DNA of 21,119 nt from contig JBELMC010000049.1 in NCBI GenBank assembly GCA_042096155.1, positions 1 through 21,119 on the forward strand, in the 5' to 3' direction. Under the pieces are notes generated by a model. That model was not told the origin of the DNA, made no database searches, and saw nothing but the letters and a program-made list of their open reading frames with translations. The DNA comes from Dinoroseobacter sp042096155. GTDB taxonomy: Bacteria > Pseudomonadota > Alphaproteobacteria > Rhodobacterales > Rhodobacteraceae. Shown one piece after another: positions 7,963-15,627 of the stretch. How positions within the stretch are numbered: position 1 is the first letter of the stretch; each line of letters opens with the position of its first letter. The position numbers were made by a program, and so were the translations under genes.

Positions 7963-8778
7963 ATGAGCGAATTGCCGGGAATCGTAGTGACCGGGGCCTC
8001 GGGCCGTATGGGGCAAATGCTGATAGCGACCATCCGTGCAAGCGCGGCCTGCAAGCTGGTTGCGGCGACCGAGCGGCCCGACCATGAATGGGTGGGCCGC
8101 GATCTGGGCGAGATCTGCGGGGGTGCGGCATGGGACGTGCCAGTTACCGGTGACCCGCTGGAGGCATTCGCAAAGGCGCAGGCCGTGATTGATTTCACCT
8201 CTCCGAGTGCCACGGTTGCCCATGCCGAGCTCGCCGCCCAGGCGCGAACAGTACATGTTATCGGGACCACTGGATTTGCCGATGCGGACATCGCCAAACT
8301 CAACGCCGCCGCACGACACGCGGTGATTGTGAGGGCGGGTAATATGTCGCTTGGGGTGAATCTTTTGGTTGGCTTGACCAAGAAGGTCGCGGCTGCGCTG
8401 GATGAGGCGTTCGATATCGAAGTGGTTGAAGCACATCACCGCTATAAAGTTGACGCACCGTCCGGCACTGCCCTGATGTTGGGCGAGGCTGCCGCCGAGG
8501 GACGCGGTATTTCGTTATCCGCTGTGCGAGATTCAGGGCGTGACGGGATCACCGGTGCGCGCAAACCGGGGGATATCGGTTTCAGCGCGATCCGAGGCGG
8601 CGACGTTGTCGGCGAACATGATGTTATCTTCGCATCAGAAGGGGAGCGGATTGTGTTGCGCCATCTGGCCACAGACCGTGCGATCTTTGCACGCGGGGCC
8701 TTGAAAGCTGCCCTTTGGGGCCAGGACAAAGCGCCTGGTGCTTATGATATGATGGATGTGTTGGGGCTGAGCGATTAG
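7963..8778 (+). CDS. dapB: 4-hydroxy-tetrahydrodipicolinate reductase DapB
   Basis: DapB reduces 4-hydroxy-tetrahydrodipicolinate with NAD(P)H in the pathway to diaminopimelate (cell wall) and lysine. The 271 residues include the dinucleotide-binding GASGRMGQ (11-18), VIDFTSPSATVAHAE, the VIGTTGF segment (99-105), GNMSLGVNLL, and the catalytic/substrate block EAHHRYKVDAPSGTAL (156-171) with H158/H159 and K162. The start is the ATG at 7963, supported by ATAGGAGA eight bases upstream and by the alignment of the glycine-rich motif near residue 11. An ATG 18 codons upstream lacks such a site. The gene appears to be single, divergent from rbfA, with the efflux genes following after 149 bases. Confidence 0.98.
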   Translation: MSELPGIVVTGASGRMGQMLIATIRASAACKLVAATERPDHEWVGRDLGEICGGAAWDVPVTGDPLEAFAKAQAVIDFTSPSATVAHAELAAQARTVHVIGTTGFADADIAKLNAAARHAVIVRAGNMSLGVNLLVGLTKKVAAALDEAFDIEVVEAHHRYKVDAPSGTALMLGEAAAEGRGISLSAVRDSGRDGITGARKPGDIGFSAIRGGDVVGEHDVIFASEGERIVLRHLATDRAIFARGALKAALWGQDKAPGAYDMMDVLGLSD

Positions 8779-8863
8779 CGATTTGCCCCGAAGACCTGAC
8801 AATACCGACAAGGTGAGCAGCCTACGCGGTTACGCCCGTAGCATTGGTCGATCGCAACCTGAA

Positions 8864-8881
8864 CCAAATCAAATCCAAATC
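8864..8881. repeat. direct repeat CCAAATC, 11-bp period
   Basis: CCAAATC occurs at 8864-8870 and 8875-8881, one helical turn apart (11 bp), inside an A-rich run just upstream of the inverted repeat at 8887. Direct repeats on one face of the helix can be activator sites. With only two 7-base copies this is suggestive at most. Confidence 0.3.
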
Positions 8882-8886
8882 GAAGT

Positions 8887-8920
8887 CCTTTGCGTACAAA
8901 GCCTGAAGTATACGCAAAGG
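8887..8920. promoter_or_regulatory. perfect 10-bp inverted repeat over the efflux operon ribosome binding site
   Basis: CCTTTGCGTA (8887-8896) and TACGCAAAGG (8911-8920) are exact reverse complements with a 14-base spacer. The right arm includes most of the Shine-Dalgarno sequence AAGGA (8917-8921), which lies six bases before the ATG at 8928. As DNA it could be an operator for a TetR- or MarR-like repressor, which commonly control RND pumps. As RNA it would form a 10-bp hairpin that hides the ribosome binding site. No regulator gene is seen in the window. Confidence 0.65.
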
Positions 8921-8927
8921 AAAACCT

Positions 8928-10124
8928 ATGAAGCGCCTTTGGGCTTGGACGATAGATCTGTTTTGGCTTGTGATCGCGGTCGCGCTGGTGGGGGGCGGCG
9001 TGATTGGGTATCAAATGCTTGCCGCAGGTAAGCCAGAGGTCGAAGTGGTCGCGACACCGCGGCCCGAAGTTTTGGTAAACGCGACACCAGCCGTCGTCTT
9101 CACCGGATCACTGCCCGTGCGGGGCGAGGGGTTCATCACGCCGTTTCGCCAGGTTGTTCTAGCCAGCGAGACCTCTGGCCGTGTGACTGAGATGCACCCA
9201 GCTTTGGAAGCCCGTGGTCGTTTCAAAGCCGGTGAGGTTTTGGTCCGGCTTGATGATCAGGCACAACGCGCGGCGCTGGAGCAGACTTCAGCCAATATTG
9301 CCTCGACCGAAGCCCGCTTAGAACTGAACGCAACCCAGCTCGACCGTGCCGAGCGTCTGCGCGCGCGCGGCGTGATTGCGCAAGACCAACTCGACACCCT
9401 CAACAGCCAGAAATCCGAACTGAAAGCGACTTTGACGTCGCTGCAAGCTGCGCGCCGTTCGGCGGAGGTGGCTTTGTCGCGCTCGGAAATTCGTGCGCCG
9501 TTCGACGGTGCCGTGCTGACCAAAACAGCCGAACTGGGAAGCGTCGTCAGCCCAGGATCTGCGATTGCCACGCTGTATACCATTGATCAGCTTGAAGTTT
9601 CTGTACCGATCGGTCAGGCCGACGCTGCCCTGATTCCTGGCTTGTTCTCTGGCGAGGCAGCTACCGCCTCCGTAACGGCTGATTTTGCAGGTCAGACCTA
9701 CACGTGGAACGCCGAGGTTGCCCGCGTGGACAACGCGCTGGATGCGCGCACCCGTACGCTCATGGTGACTCTGCGCTTGAAAGATCGCGTGGCACCGGAA
9801 GGGGCGGCGGGCCCTGCTTCGGGAATTCCGCCAGCGCTGATCAATGGGTTCGCACAGGTGACCATTGATGGCGCGCGGTTGCCTCATTTGTTGGCGATTG
9901 CATCAACTGCATTTCGCGATGGGGAACAGATTTGGTTGTATCAAGACGGCAAGCTCTTGTTTCATCCGGCCGTTCGGATTCATGTCGATGGCGAGGATAA
10001 CTACATCCAGGCGGAGAACTTGCCTGAAGGTGCCGAGATCGTGACCTCGTCGCTCGACACGGCGTTTGCGGGCATGCCTGTGCGTCGGATTGTTGACCAA
10101 CGTCAAGCCTCTGTCACGGAGTAA
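8928..10124 (+). CDS. RND efflux periplasmic adaptor (membrane fusion protein)
   Basis: This is the adaptor that links an inner-membrane RND pump to an outer-membrane channel. The 398-residue protein has an N-terminal membrane anchor (about residues 10-30, LFWLVIAVALVGGGVIGYQM) and no lipobox. Two halves of a lipoyl-like barrel-sandwich domain (about 77-110 and 188-220, with SGRVTEMHP and RAPFDGAVLTK) flank an alpha-helical hairpin (about 112-187) rich in Ala, Leu and Glu with the typical ARGVIAQDQLDTLNSQKSEL. Beta-barrel and membrane-proximal domains follow. The start is ATG with AAGGA six bases upstream, inside an inverted repeat. The pump gene follows after four bases, so the two form an operon. 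The substrate cannot be predicted. Confidence 0.95.
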   Translation: MKRLWAWTIDLFWLVIAVALVGGGVIGYQMLAAGKPEVEVVATPRPEVLVNATPAVVFTGSLPVRGEGFITPFRQVVLASETSGRVTEMHPALEARGRFKAGEVLVRLDDQAQRAALEQTSANIASTEARLELNATQLDRAERLRARGVIAQDQLDTLNSQKSELKATLTSLQAARRSAEVALSRSEIRAPFDGAVLTKTAELGSVVSPGSAIATLYTIDQLEVSVPIGQADAALIPGLFSGEAATASVTADFAGQTYTWNAEVARVDNALDARTRTLMVTLRLKDRVAPEGAAGPASGIPPALINGFAQVTIDGARLPHLLAIASTAFRDGEQIWLYQDGKLLFHPAVRIHVDGEDNYIQAENLPEGAEIVTSSLDTAFAGMPVRRIVDQRQASVTE

Positions 10125-10128
10125 CGCG

Positions 10129-13100
10129 ATGACTGCGCTGATCAAATGGATGGCCGAGCATCCCGTAGCGGCAAATTTGACATTGGTGCTTGTCCTGGCG
10201 CTTGGGCTGCTCAGCGCTATGGCCTTGCCGCAAAAAACGTTCCCGGATTTCAGCCTTGATGTGATTGACGTGCGGGTCAATTATCAAGGCGCTTCGCCAT
10301 CCGAGATCGAGCAAAGCATTATCCGCCCGATTGAAGATCAGCTGAGCGGCATTGACGGCGTCGATGAAATCACCGCCATCGCACGTGAAGGTTCGGGCAA
10401 TGTTTCGATCAACCTGACCTTGGGCCAGGATGTTGCCGCTGTTCTCGATGATATCAAATCTGAAGTCGACCGGATCACAGTCTTTCCAACGGATGCAGAT
10501 GTTCCGACCGTTGTCCAACGGTCAAATCGCAGCCGCGTTTTGGAAATCACCATCAGTGGCAAGGCGTCCGAGGCGGTGTTAAAGCAAGAAGCAGAGCGTC
10601 TGAAAGAAGCTTTGACATTGCTTCCTGAGATCAGTTTTGTCGAGACCGCCAACACCCGCGATTACGAAATTTCAATTGAGATCGACCGCGAGACGCTGAA
10701 AGCATACGGTATCACTCTGCAACAGGTTGCTGATGTTATTGCCGCAAATTCGCTGGAACTTCCTGCAGGTCAAATCGAGACAAATACGTTGACGATCCCG
10801 CTGCGCACCCTGGGGCGCAATTATGACCGTTCCGATTTTGAGAACATCGTCGTGATGACAAATGCTGCTGGTGCAAAGGTGTTCCTACGCGATATCGCGA
10901 CCGTTTTAGATGGATTTGAAAACACCGACATTGCGACCCAGTTCGGTGATACTCCTGCTGCCACGGTCAATGTATTTCGCGTCGGTGATGAGCAAGTCCT
11001 TGATGTTGTGGCGGCCACGAAACGCTTTATTGCGGATGGTTACAAGGCATCTCTGCCCCCTGGCGTGACGGTGTCTCTGTGGCAAAATGATGCCGAAGAG
11101 TTACAAAACCGAATTGATTTGCTGATCAAGAATGCGGTGATCGGCCTGGCTCTCGTGATGTTGTGTCTGACATTGTTCTTGGATTTCCGTTTGGCGTTCT
11201 GGTCCGCCATGGGTATCGGTGTCAGCTTTGCCGCGACCTTCGCAGTGATGGCGCTCGCAGGAATGTCGATCAATATGATCTCTTTGTTTGGTTTCATCCT
11301 CGCGATCGGGATCGTGGTCGATAATGCTATTGTGATCGGCGAGAACATCTACACCAATGGCGAAAGCGGGAAGACCCCGTTGCAAGCTGCAATCGACGGT
11401 GCGCAGCGCGTCGCAGTCCCCGTTATATTCTCAGCGCTGACCACGATTGTTGCCTTCGTGCCCTTGCTTCAACTGCCCGGTGTGCTCGGCAAGTTTTTGG
11501 GTGACATCCCCACTGTCGTGATTATCGTTCTGAGCTTATCTTTGCTGCAAGCGCTGTTGATCTTGCCACGCACTTTATCGCGGCTGGATGTGTCTGCCAG
11601 CTACAGGCCTGTTTTGCCATTGCGCATTTTAAACATGATTCGTCGGAGATTTGACGCGGTTTTGCAATGGTTCATCAGCAAGCCGTTCAACGCGGCACTT
11701 GAATTTGCGACGCGACGCTGGCTGGTGCCGATTGGTGGCACCATCGGCATGATGATCGTGACCGTCGGCATCATGGCCAACGGCTATGTAAAATTCGAAT
11801 TTTTCCCTTCGATCGACGGCGCGTTCATCACCGCAAATATCGAAATGAATGATGGCACCGCCTTTGATCGGACAAGAGCTGTCGCCAACGAGGTTCGCCG
11901 AGCGGCCTTGCGTGCGGGCGACAGGATCCAAACAGGTTTGTCTGAGGATGCGCCTCAGGTGATCGAAAATACCAACATGGTGGTTGGTGTTGCAGCGGGC
12001 GGTGGCGGCCCGTTTGGCGATCAGGCTGGAGCTGGCGGCACTGTGGCAAACGTTGTGGTCAAAGTTACTGATGCCGAACTGCGCTCTTGGCCGTCTTCCG
12101 AGTTTGAAACGCTCTGGCGCGATGAGATTGGCGAGATCGCGGGTGTCAAATCCATGATTGTCTCTGCATCATTGTTTGGGGCCGGCGACGCCATTGCCAT
12201 CGAGATGTCGCTGCCCGATGGCCAAGACATCGCACCGCTTGTTCATCAGGTCGAAAATGGCCTGCGCGCGATACCTGGTGTGTATGGCATTCGCGATGAT
12301 CTTAGTGCTGGACGTTTGGAATATACTCTGGCGCTGAAAGAAGACGCCCGTGTCTACGGCTTGTCCTTGACTGAACTGGCCCAACAGATGCGCGCCGGAT
12401 TCTTTGGGATCGAGGCGACGCGGGTGCAACGCGGCCGCGATGATGTGCGGGTCTTCGTGCGCTTACCTCAAGACCAACGCAACAGTCTTGCCGATCTGCT
12501 CGATACTGAAATCCGAACCTCTGGCGGCGATCTTCTACCGCTCTCCGCAGTGGCAGAGATCCGCGAGGCCCGTGCGCCGACCGAGATCCTGCGCCGCAAT
12601 GGGCGTTCTGTGACAACCGTCACGGCAGATGTCGATACGTCGGTGATCACCGGCGGGGCGGCCAACGCAATCATTAATCAAGACATTCTGCCAAAACTTC
12701 AGGCAGAAAACCCCAGTTTGATCATCGAGTTCGGCGGCGAACAACGCGAGCAAGGCGATGCTGCAGGTGCGCTTGGATCCGCCACCGGAGTTGCGTTGTT
12801 TGTGATCTTCGCGTTGTTGGCTTTGGTGTTTCGCAGCTATGTCCAGCCCATTGTCGTGATGACGGCAATTCCGTTGGGATTGATGGGTGCTGTTGCGGGC
12901 CACCTTATCATGGATATCCCTTTGGGTCTTTTGTCGATTTTTGGGATTATTGGTTTGGCAGGTGTGGTGATCAACAATTCATTGGTGATGATTGATCTAT
13001 ACAATGACTATCTTGCGAGGGGCTACGAGATCCGTAAAGCTGTCATCGAGGGAACCAAGGACCGCTTCCGTCCAATCCTTTTGACTTCATTGACCACGTT

Positions 13101-13371
13101 TCTGGGGGTCTATCCGCTGATCATGGAAACGTCTTTGCAAGCGCAGTTTCTGATACCCCTGGCTGTTTCTATCGGCTACGGCGTTTTGTTTGGGACTGTC
13201 ATTGTCCTTATCACTGTGCCTGCGGTGTTCATGGCGCAGTGGCGCGCGGCCCAGGTGTTGTCATGGATTTTTTCAGGCCCCAAATCGTCACCGCCGCCAG
13301 AGGTTGCAGTATTTGAACGGCCCGAACGCGTCGAAATTGCTGAGCAAAAAACGCCCGTGGCGGCTGAATAG
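10129..13371 (+). CDS. RND-family efflux transporter permease (AcrB/HAE1-like)
   Basis: This is a 1080-residue inner-membrane pump expected to export hydrophobic or amphiphilic compounds using the proton gradient. It shows the duplicated RND plan: TM1 near residues 12-33, porter domain, TM2-7 from about 334, a second TM start at about 533, porter domain, then TM8-12 from about 885. TM4 reads GIVVDNAIVIGEN, so the first AcrB aspartate is kept (D398) but the second is N399. TM10 reads GVVINNSLVMID, with no lysine at the AcrB K940 place. A glycine-rich stretch lies at 623-637. The ATG at 10129 has ACGGAG seven bases upstream and gives the expected N-terminus MTALIKWMAEHPVAANL. No outer-membrane channel gene is adjacent. 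Confidence 0.95.
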   Translation: MTALIKWMAEHPVAANLTLVLVLALGLLSAMALPQKTFPDFSLDVIDVRVNYQGASPSEIEQSIIRPIEDQLSGIDGVDEITAIAREGSGNVSINLTLGQDVAAVLDDIKSEVDRITVFPTDADVPTVVQRSNRSRVLEITISGKASEAVLKQEAERLKEALTLLPEISFVETANTRDYEISIEIDRETLKAYGITLQQVADVIAANSLELPAGQIETNTLTIPLRTLGRNYDRSDFENIVVMTNAAGAKVFLRDIATVLDGFENTDIATQFGDTPAATVNVFRVGDEQVLDVVAATKRFIADGYKASLPPGVTVSLWQNDAEELQNRIDLLIKNAVIGLALVMLCLTLFLDFRLAFWSAMGIGVSFAATFAVMALAGMSINMISLFGFILAIGIVVDNAIVIGENIYTNGESGKTPLQAAIDGAQRVAVPVIFSALTTIVAFVPLLQLPGVLGKFLGDIPTVVIIVLSLSLLQALLILPRTLSRLDVSASYRPVLPLRILNMIRRRFDAVLQWFISKPFNAALEFATRRWLVPIGGTIGMMIVTVGIMANGYVKFEFFPSIDGAFITANIEMNDGTAFDRTRAVANEVRRAALRAGDRIQTGLSEDAPQVIENTNMVVGVAAGGGGPFGDQAGAGGTVANVVVKVTDAELRSWPSSEFETLWRDEIGEIAGVKSMIVSASLFGAGDAIAIEMSLPDGQDIAPLVHQVENGLRAIPGVYGIRDDLSAGRLEYTLALKEDARVYGLSLTELAQQMRAGFFGIEATRVQRGRDDVRVFVRLPQDQRNSLADLLDTEIRTSGGDLLPLSAVAEIREARAPTEILRRNGRSVTTVTADVDTSVITGGAANAIINQDILPKLQAENPSLIIEFGGEQREQGDAAGALGSATGVALFVIFALLALVFRSYVQPIVVMTAIPLGLMGAVAGHLIMDIPLGLLSIFGIIGLAGVVINNSLVMIDLYNDYLARGYEIRKAVIEGTKDRFRPILLTSLTTFLGVYPLIMETSLQAQFLIPLAVSIGYGVLFGTVIVLITVPAVFMAQWRAAQVLSWIFSGPKSSPPPEVAVFERPERVEIAEQKTPVAAE

Positions 13372-13598
13372 CGCCAGGCTGATCACCGCGCGTGACACGA
13401 AAGATGTGGGCCAATCTATCGCAATGCTTCTGGCACAAACGGCCGTGGACCAAAATGGTCAGCCTGAAAATTAGTGGGTTGTTTATCGCTTCTACATAAC
13501 ACCGATTCACCTTAAATTTACTTTGTAGTTTTTAACGTCGAATAAACTAACTCCAACCCTACTAAAGTTGCGTGATGGATCTCTCAAGGACAGACAAA
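13372..13598 (+). other. spacer between the pump and the small secreted protein
   Basis: This 227-base stretch contains no supported gene. A small hairpin GACCA-AAA-TGGTC lies at 13448-13460 without a T-run. From about 13485 the sequence is clearly AT-richer than its surroundings and probably carries the promoter of the next gene; TTGTAG at 13523 and TAAACT at 13543 are a poor, closely spaced match. CAAGGA at 13584-13589 is the likely ribosome binding site for the ATG at 13599. Confidence 0.35.
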
Positions 13599-13988
13599 AT
13601 GCTTCGGATAATACTTCCTTTGGTGATTTCGGCATTTCTTTGGATCAGCGCGCCGCATCAGGCTCAAGCCGAACAATTTCAAATAATTAGCAAACAATCG
13701 GAATTTCTGAGCTTGGTAAATGGTAAAATATTGACGGTTAAGACTCCGTTTTTTTTGCGCAACGCGATCCGTCTGACTGTTCGACGCAATGGCGAAATCC
13801 AGGGCAGCGCGTTGCGCTATGGTTTGACTGGAAACTGGTCATGGCAAGGCGGATATTTTTGTCGTGAAATGGATTGGTCAGGCACGCCAATCCCGTATAA
13901 TTGTCAACAAGTCGAGTACAATGGCGACCGCGTGCGGTTTGTATCGGATCGTGGTACAGGGGCGAATGTGATTTTTTCGATCGACTAA
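13599..13988 (+). CDS. small secreted protein of unknown function
   Basis: The 129-residue product begins with a clear Sec signal peptide (MLRIILPLVISAFLWISAPHQAQA, probable cleavage after A24). The mature part of about 105 residues looks like a compact beta-rich domain with the phrases LRYGLTGNWSWQGGYFCRE and RVRFVSDRGTGANVIF. It has only two cysteines, C88 and C102, which could form a disulfide in the periplasm. I recall similar short proteins in Rhodobacterales being labelled dihydrodipicolinate reductase by automatic transfer; nothing here resembles DapB. The start at 13599 is preferred over the ATG at 13575 because AAGGA precedes it at nine bases and the signal peptide starts there. The 3' end converges on the DUF1674 gene seven bases away. 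Confidence 0.82.
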   Translation: MLRIILPLVISAFLWISAPHQAQAEQFQIISKQSEFLSLVNGKILTVKTPFFLRNAIRLTVRRNGEIQGSALRYGLTGNWSWQGGYFCREMDWSGTPIPYNCQQVEYNGDRVRFVSDRGTGANVIFSID

Positions 13989-13994
13989 CGAAAT

Positions 13995-14195
13995 TTAGAA
14001 ATCAACCGCGATACCTTTGCGTTCCCAATCCCCAAAGCGTACCGGCTCTGGGCCATCGCGCCCTCCAAGCTCCGGCGGCAGCGTTGTTGGTGCCATCCTG
14101 GCTTTGCGCGTTTCCGCTTCTTCCAAGGCGCGGCGGGCCGCTTCAGGCAGCGCGGTGCGGCGGGCGATTTCGTCGGCGGTCAGAGGATCGGACAT
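13995..14195 (-). CDS. DUF1674 / succinate dehydrogenase assembly factor 4 homologue
   Basis: This 66-residue protein ends in PEPVRFGDWERKGIAVDF, the signature of DUF1674 (compare the (R/Y)GDWExxGRxxDF end of SDHAF4/Sdh8). In eukaryotes this family binds the flavinated succinate dehydrogenase A subunit and protects it before complex II is assembled; the same role in bacteria is an inference from homology. The N-terminal half is a charged helix (EAARRALEEAETRKAR). The start is taken at the ATG at 14195, giving MSDPLTADEIARR, with AGAGG about six bases upstream; a longer open frame upstream would run into rsmB. It is divergent from rsmB with a 71-base gap. No sdh genes are in view. Confidence 0.9.
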   Translation of the reverse strand: MSDPLTADEIARRTALPEAARRALEEAETRKARMAPTTLPPELGGRDGPEPVRFGDWERKGIAVDF

Positions 14196-14266
14196 CAGTG
14201 GCCTCTTGCTATACTGTCTTGCCTGATATACGCCCACAATCTTGCAAAACAAGGGAGTAGCATTGG
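14196..14266. promoter_or_regulatory. divergent DUF1674 / rsmB upstream region
   Basis: This 71-base spacer must hold both start signals if each gene has its own promoter. On the plus strand, CTTGCT and TATACG about 16 bases apart are a weak promoter candidate. On the minus strand, TTGTTT and TATATC, also 16 bases apart, are another. AAGGGAG (14251-14257) is a strong ribosome binding site for the rsmB ATG at 14267. Confidence 0.3.
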
Positions 14267-15547
14267 ATGGCCAAGCTCGGAGACGCGCCGCGCCGTGCAG
14301 CACTGGCTCTTTTGTCGGGTGTTCGGGACCAGGGACTTAGTTTGGCCGAACAGCTAACAAGTGATGGTCCTTTAACGGCGCTGGATCCATCAGAACGGGC
14401 TCGTGCTCAGCGTTTGGCCAATGCTGTATTCCGTGACCGCCCCCGTGCGGATCGTCTGATCGATACTTATATAAACCGTCCGCCCGCTGAGGAAGTACGT
14501 GACATTTTGCGACTTGGCGTGATTGAGCTGTGCGTTGACCATGCATCCCCACACGGTGTCGTTGATGGTGCGGTGAGTTTGACACGGTCGCTGCGCAAAC
14601 ATGCTGCGGCCAGTGGGATGGTGAACGCAGTCTTACGCAAGATCTCGAAAATTACTCCTCAGGACTGGGCTTCAATGCCAGTGCCGCGTCTGCCGATTGG
14701 CATGCGCAAACGGCTGCGCGCCACTTACAAAGAAGCAATTGATGCGATTGAAGCGGCGCACCACGCCGCTGCGCCGCTTGACATAACCGTGAAGTCCGAT
14801 CCCGAGAGTTGGGCCAAAACCCTCGAAGCCGAGATGCTGGTCACTAGGTCTTTGCGGTTGCAAAATCACGGTCAGGTCAGCGCACTGCCCGGTTTTGCCG
14901 AGGGCGCTTGGTGGGTCCAAGATGCGGCTGCTGCGATTGCCGTACGCCTACTGGCCCCACAGGCGGGCGAGCGGATCGCTGATTTATGCGCGGCACCTGG
15001 CGGCAAGACGCTTCAATTGGCCGCCAGCGGGGCGCAGGTCACAGCAGTTGATGTGTCTGACGCTCGGCTTGAGCGGTTGCATGAAAACCTCGTCAGGACG
15101 GGTCTAAGCGCCAAGATCTTGGCGGGTGATGTGCTGACCTACGCCCCAGAGGCGTTGTTTGATGCGATCGTCTTGGACGCGCCCTGTTCTGCCACTGGTA
15201 CGATCCGGCGTCACCCGGACTTGCCGTTCCTCAAGACCCTAAAGAATTTGGGTGGGTTGCTAAAGCTGCAAGCGGCGATGATCGATCATGCTGCCAATCT
15301 GCTGAAACCCGGTGGGCGCATGGTGTTTTGCACGTGTTCGCTGTTGCCGGAAGAAGGTGAACAGCAGATCAAGGCCGCTCTCGACCGTAACCCAGATCTG
15401 ACTCTGAGTCCGATTGCTTCTGAAAACGGAATCGCAGCGGATTGGATCACCAAACAGGGCGCGTTGCGATTGCGCCCGGATTACTGGGCCACACGCGGCG
15501 GAATGGATGGGTTCTTCGTTGCAATTTTGGACAAGTCCATCTCTTAG
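14267..15547 (+). CDS. rsmB: 16S rRNA m5C967 methyltransferase RsmB-like (NOL1/NOP2/Sun family)
   Basis: This enzyme places a methyl group from S-adenosylmethionine on C5 of a cytosine in 16S rRNA (C967 in E. coli). The 426-residue protein has an N-terminal NusB-like helical domain (about 1-130), which distinguishes RsmB from other family members, and a Rossmann methyltransferase domain with CAAPGGKT (241-248), VDVSDARLERLHENLVRTGL, DAPCSATGTIRRHPDL (304-319) and CTCSLLPEEGE (355-365). C357 is the expected nucleophile and C307 the cysteine that assists product release. The ATG at 14267 follows AAGGGAG at nine bases. The heparinase-like gene lies 80 bases downstream. Confidence 0.95.
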   Translation: MAKLGDAPRRAALALLSGVRDQGLSLAEQLTSDGPLTALDPSERARAQRLANAVFRDRPRADRLIDTYINRPPAEEVRDILRLGVIELCVDHASPHGVVDGAVSLTRSLRKHAAASGMVNAVLRKISKITPQDWASMPVPRLPIGMRKRLRATYKEAIDAIEAAHHAAAPLDITVKSDPESWAKTLEAEMLVTRSLRLQNHGQVSALPGFAEGAWWVQDAAAAIAVRLLAPQAGERIADLCAAPGGKTLQLAASGAQVTAVDVSDARLERLHENLVRTGLSAKILAGDVLTYAPEALFDAIVLDAPCSATGTIRRHPDLPFLKTLKNLGGLLKLQAAMIDHAANLLKPGGRMVFCTCSLLPEEGEQQIKAALDRNPDLTLSPIASENGIAADWITKQGALRLRPDYWATRGGMDGFFVAILDKSIS

Positions 15548-15627
15548 CAGAAATCAGCTGTTTTGCACGGTGACACCGCCTGCTCGGCTGCTTAAACTGC
15601 GCACTACAGGGGATCAGTCAGCAGCAG

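Noticed and set aside
7852..8439. Long upstream extension of the rbfA frame antisense to dapB
   Set aside because: RbfA has its normal length from the ATG at 7851 with a strong AGGAGA site; the extension only mirrors dapB.
10066..10128. Longer start for the RND permease
   Set aside because: The extension overlaps the adaptor gene in another frame; the ATG at 10129 has a good ribosome binding site and gives the family N-terminus.
13448..13460. Hairpin GACCA-AAA-TGGTC after the efflux genes as a terminator
   Set aside because: The stem is only 5 bp with a three-base loop and is followed by AGCC, not a T-run.
13572..13598. Earlier GTG/ATG start for the small secreted protein
   Set aside because: It would add a charged stretch before the signal peptide; AAGGA precedes the later ATG at proper spacing.
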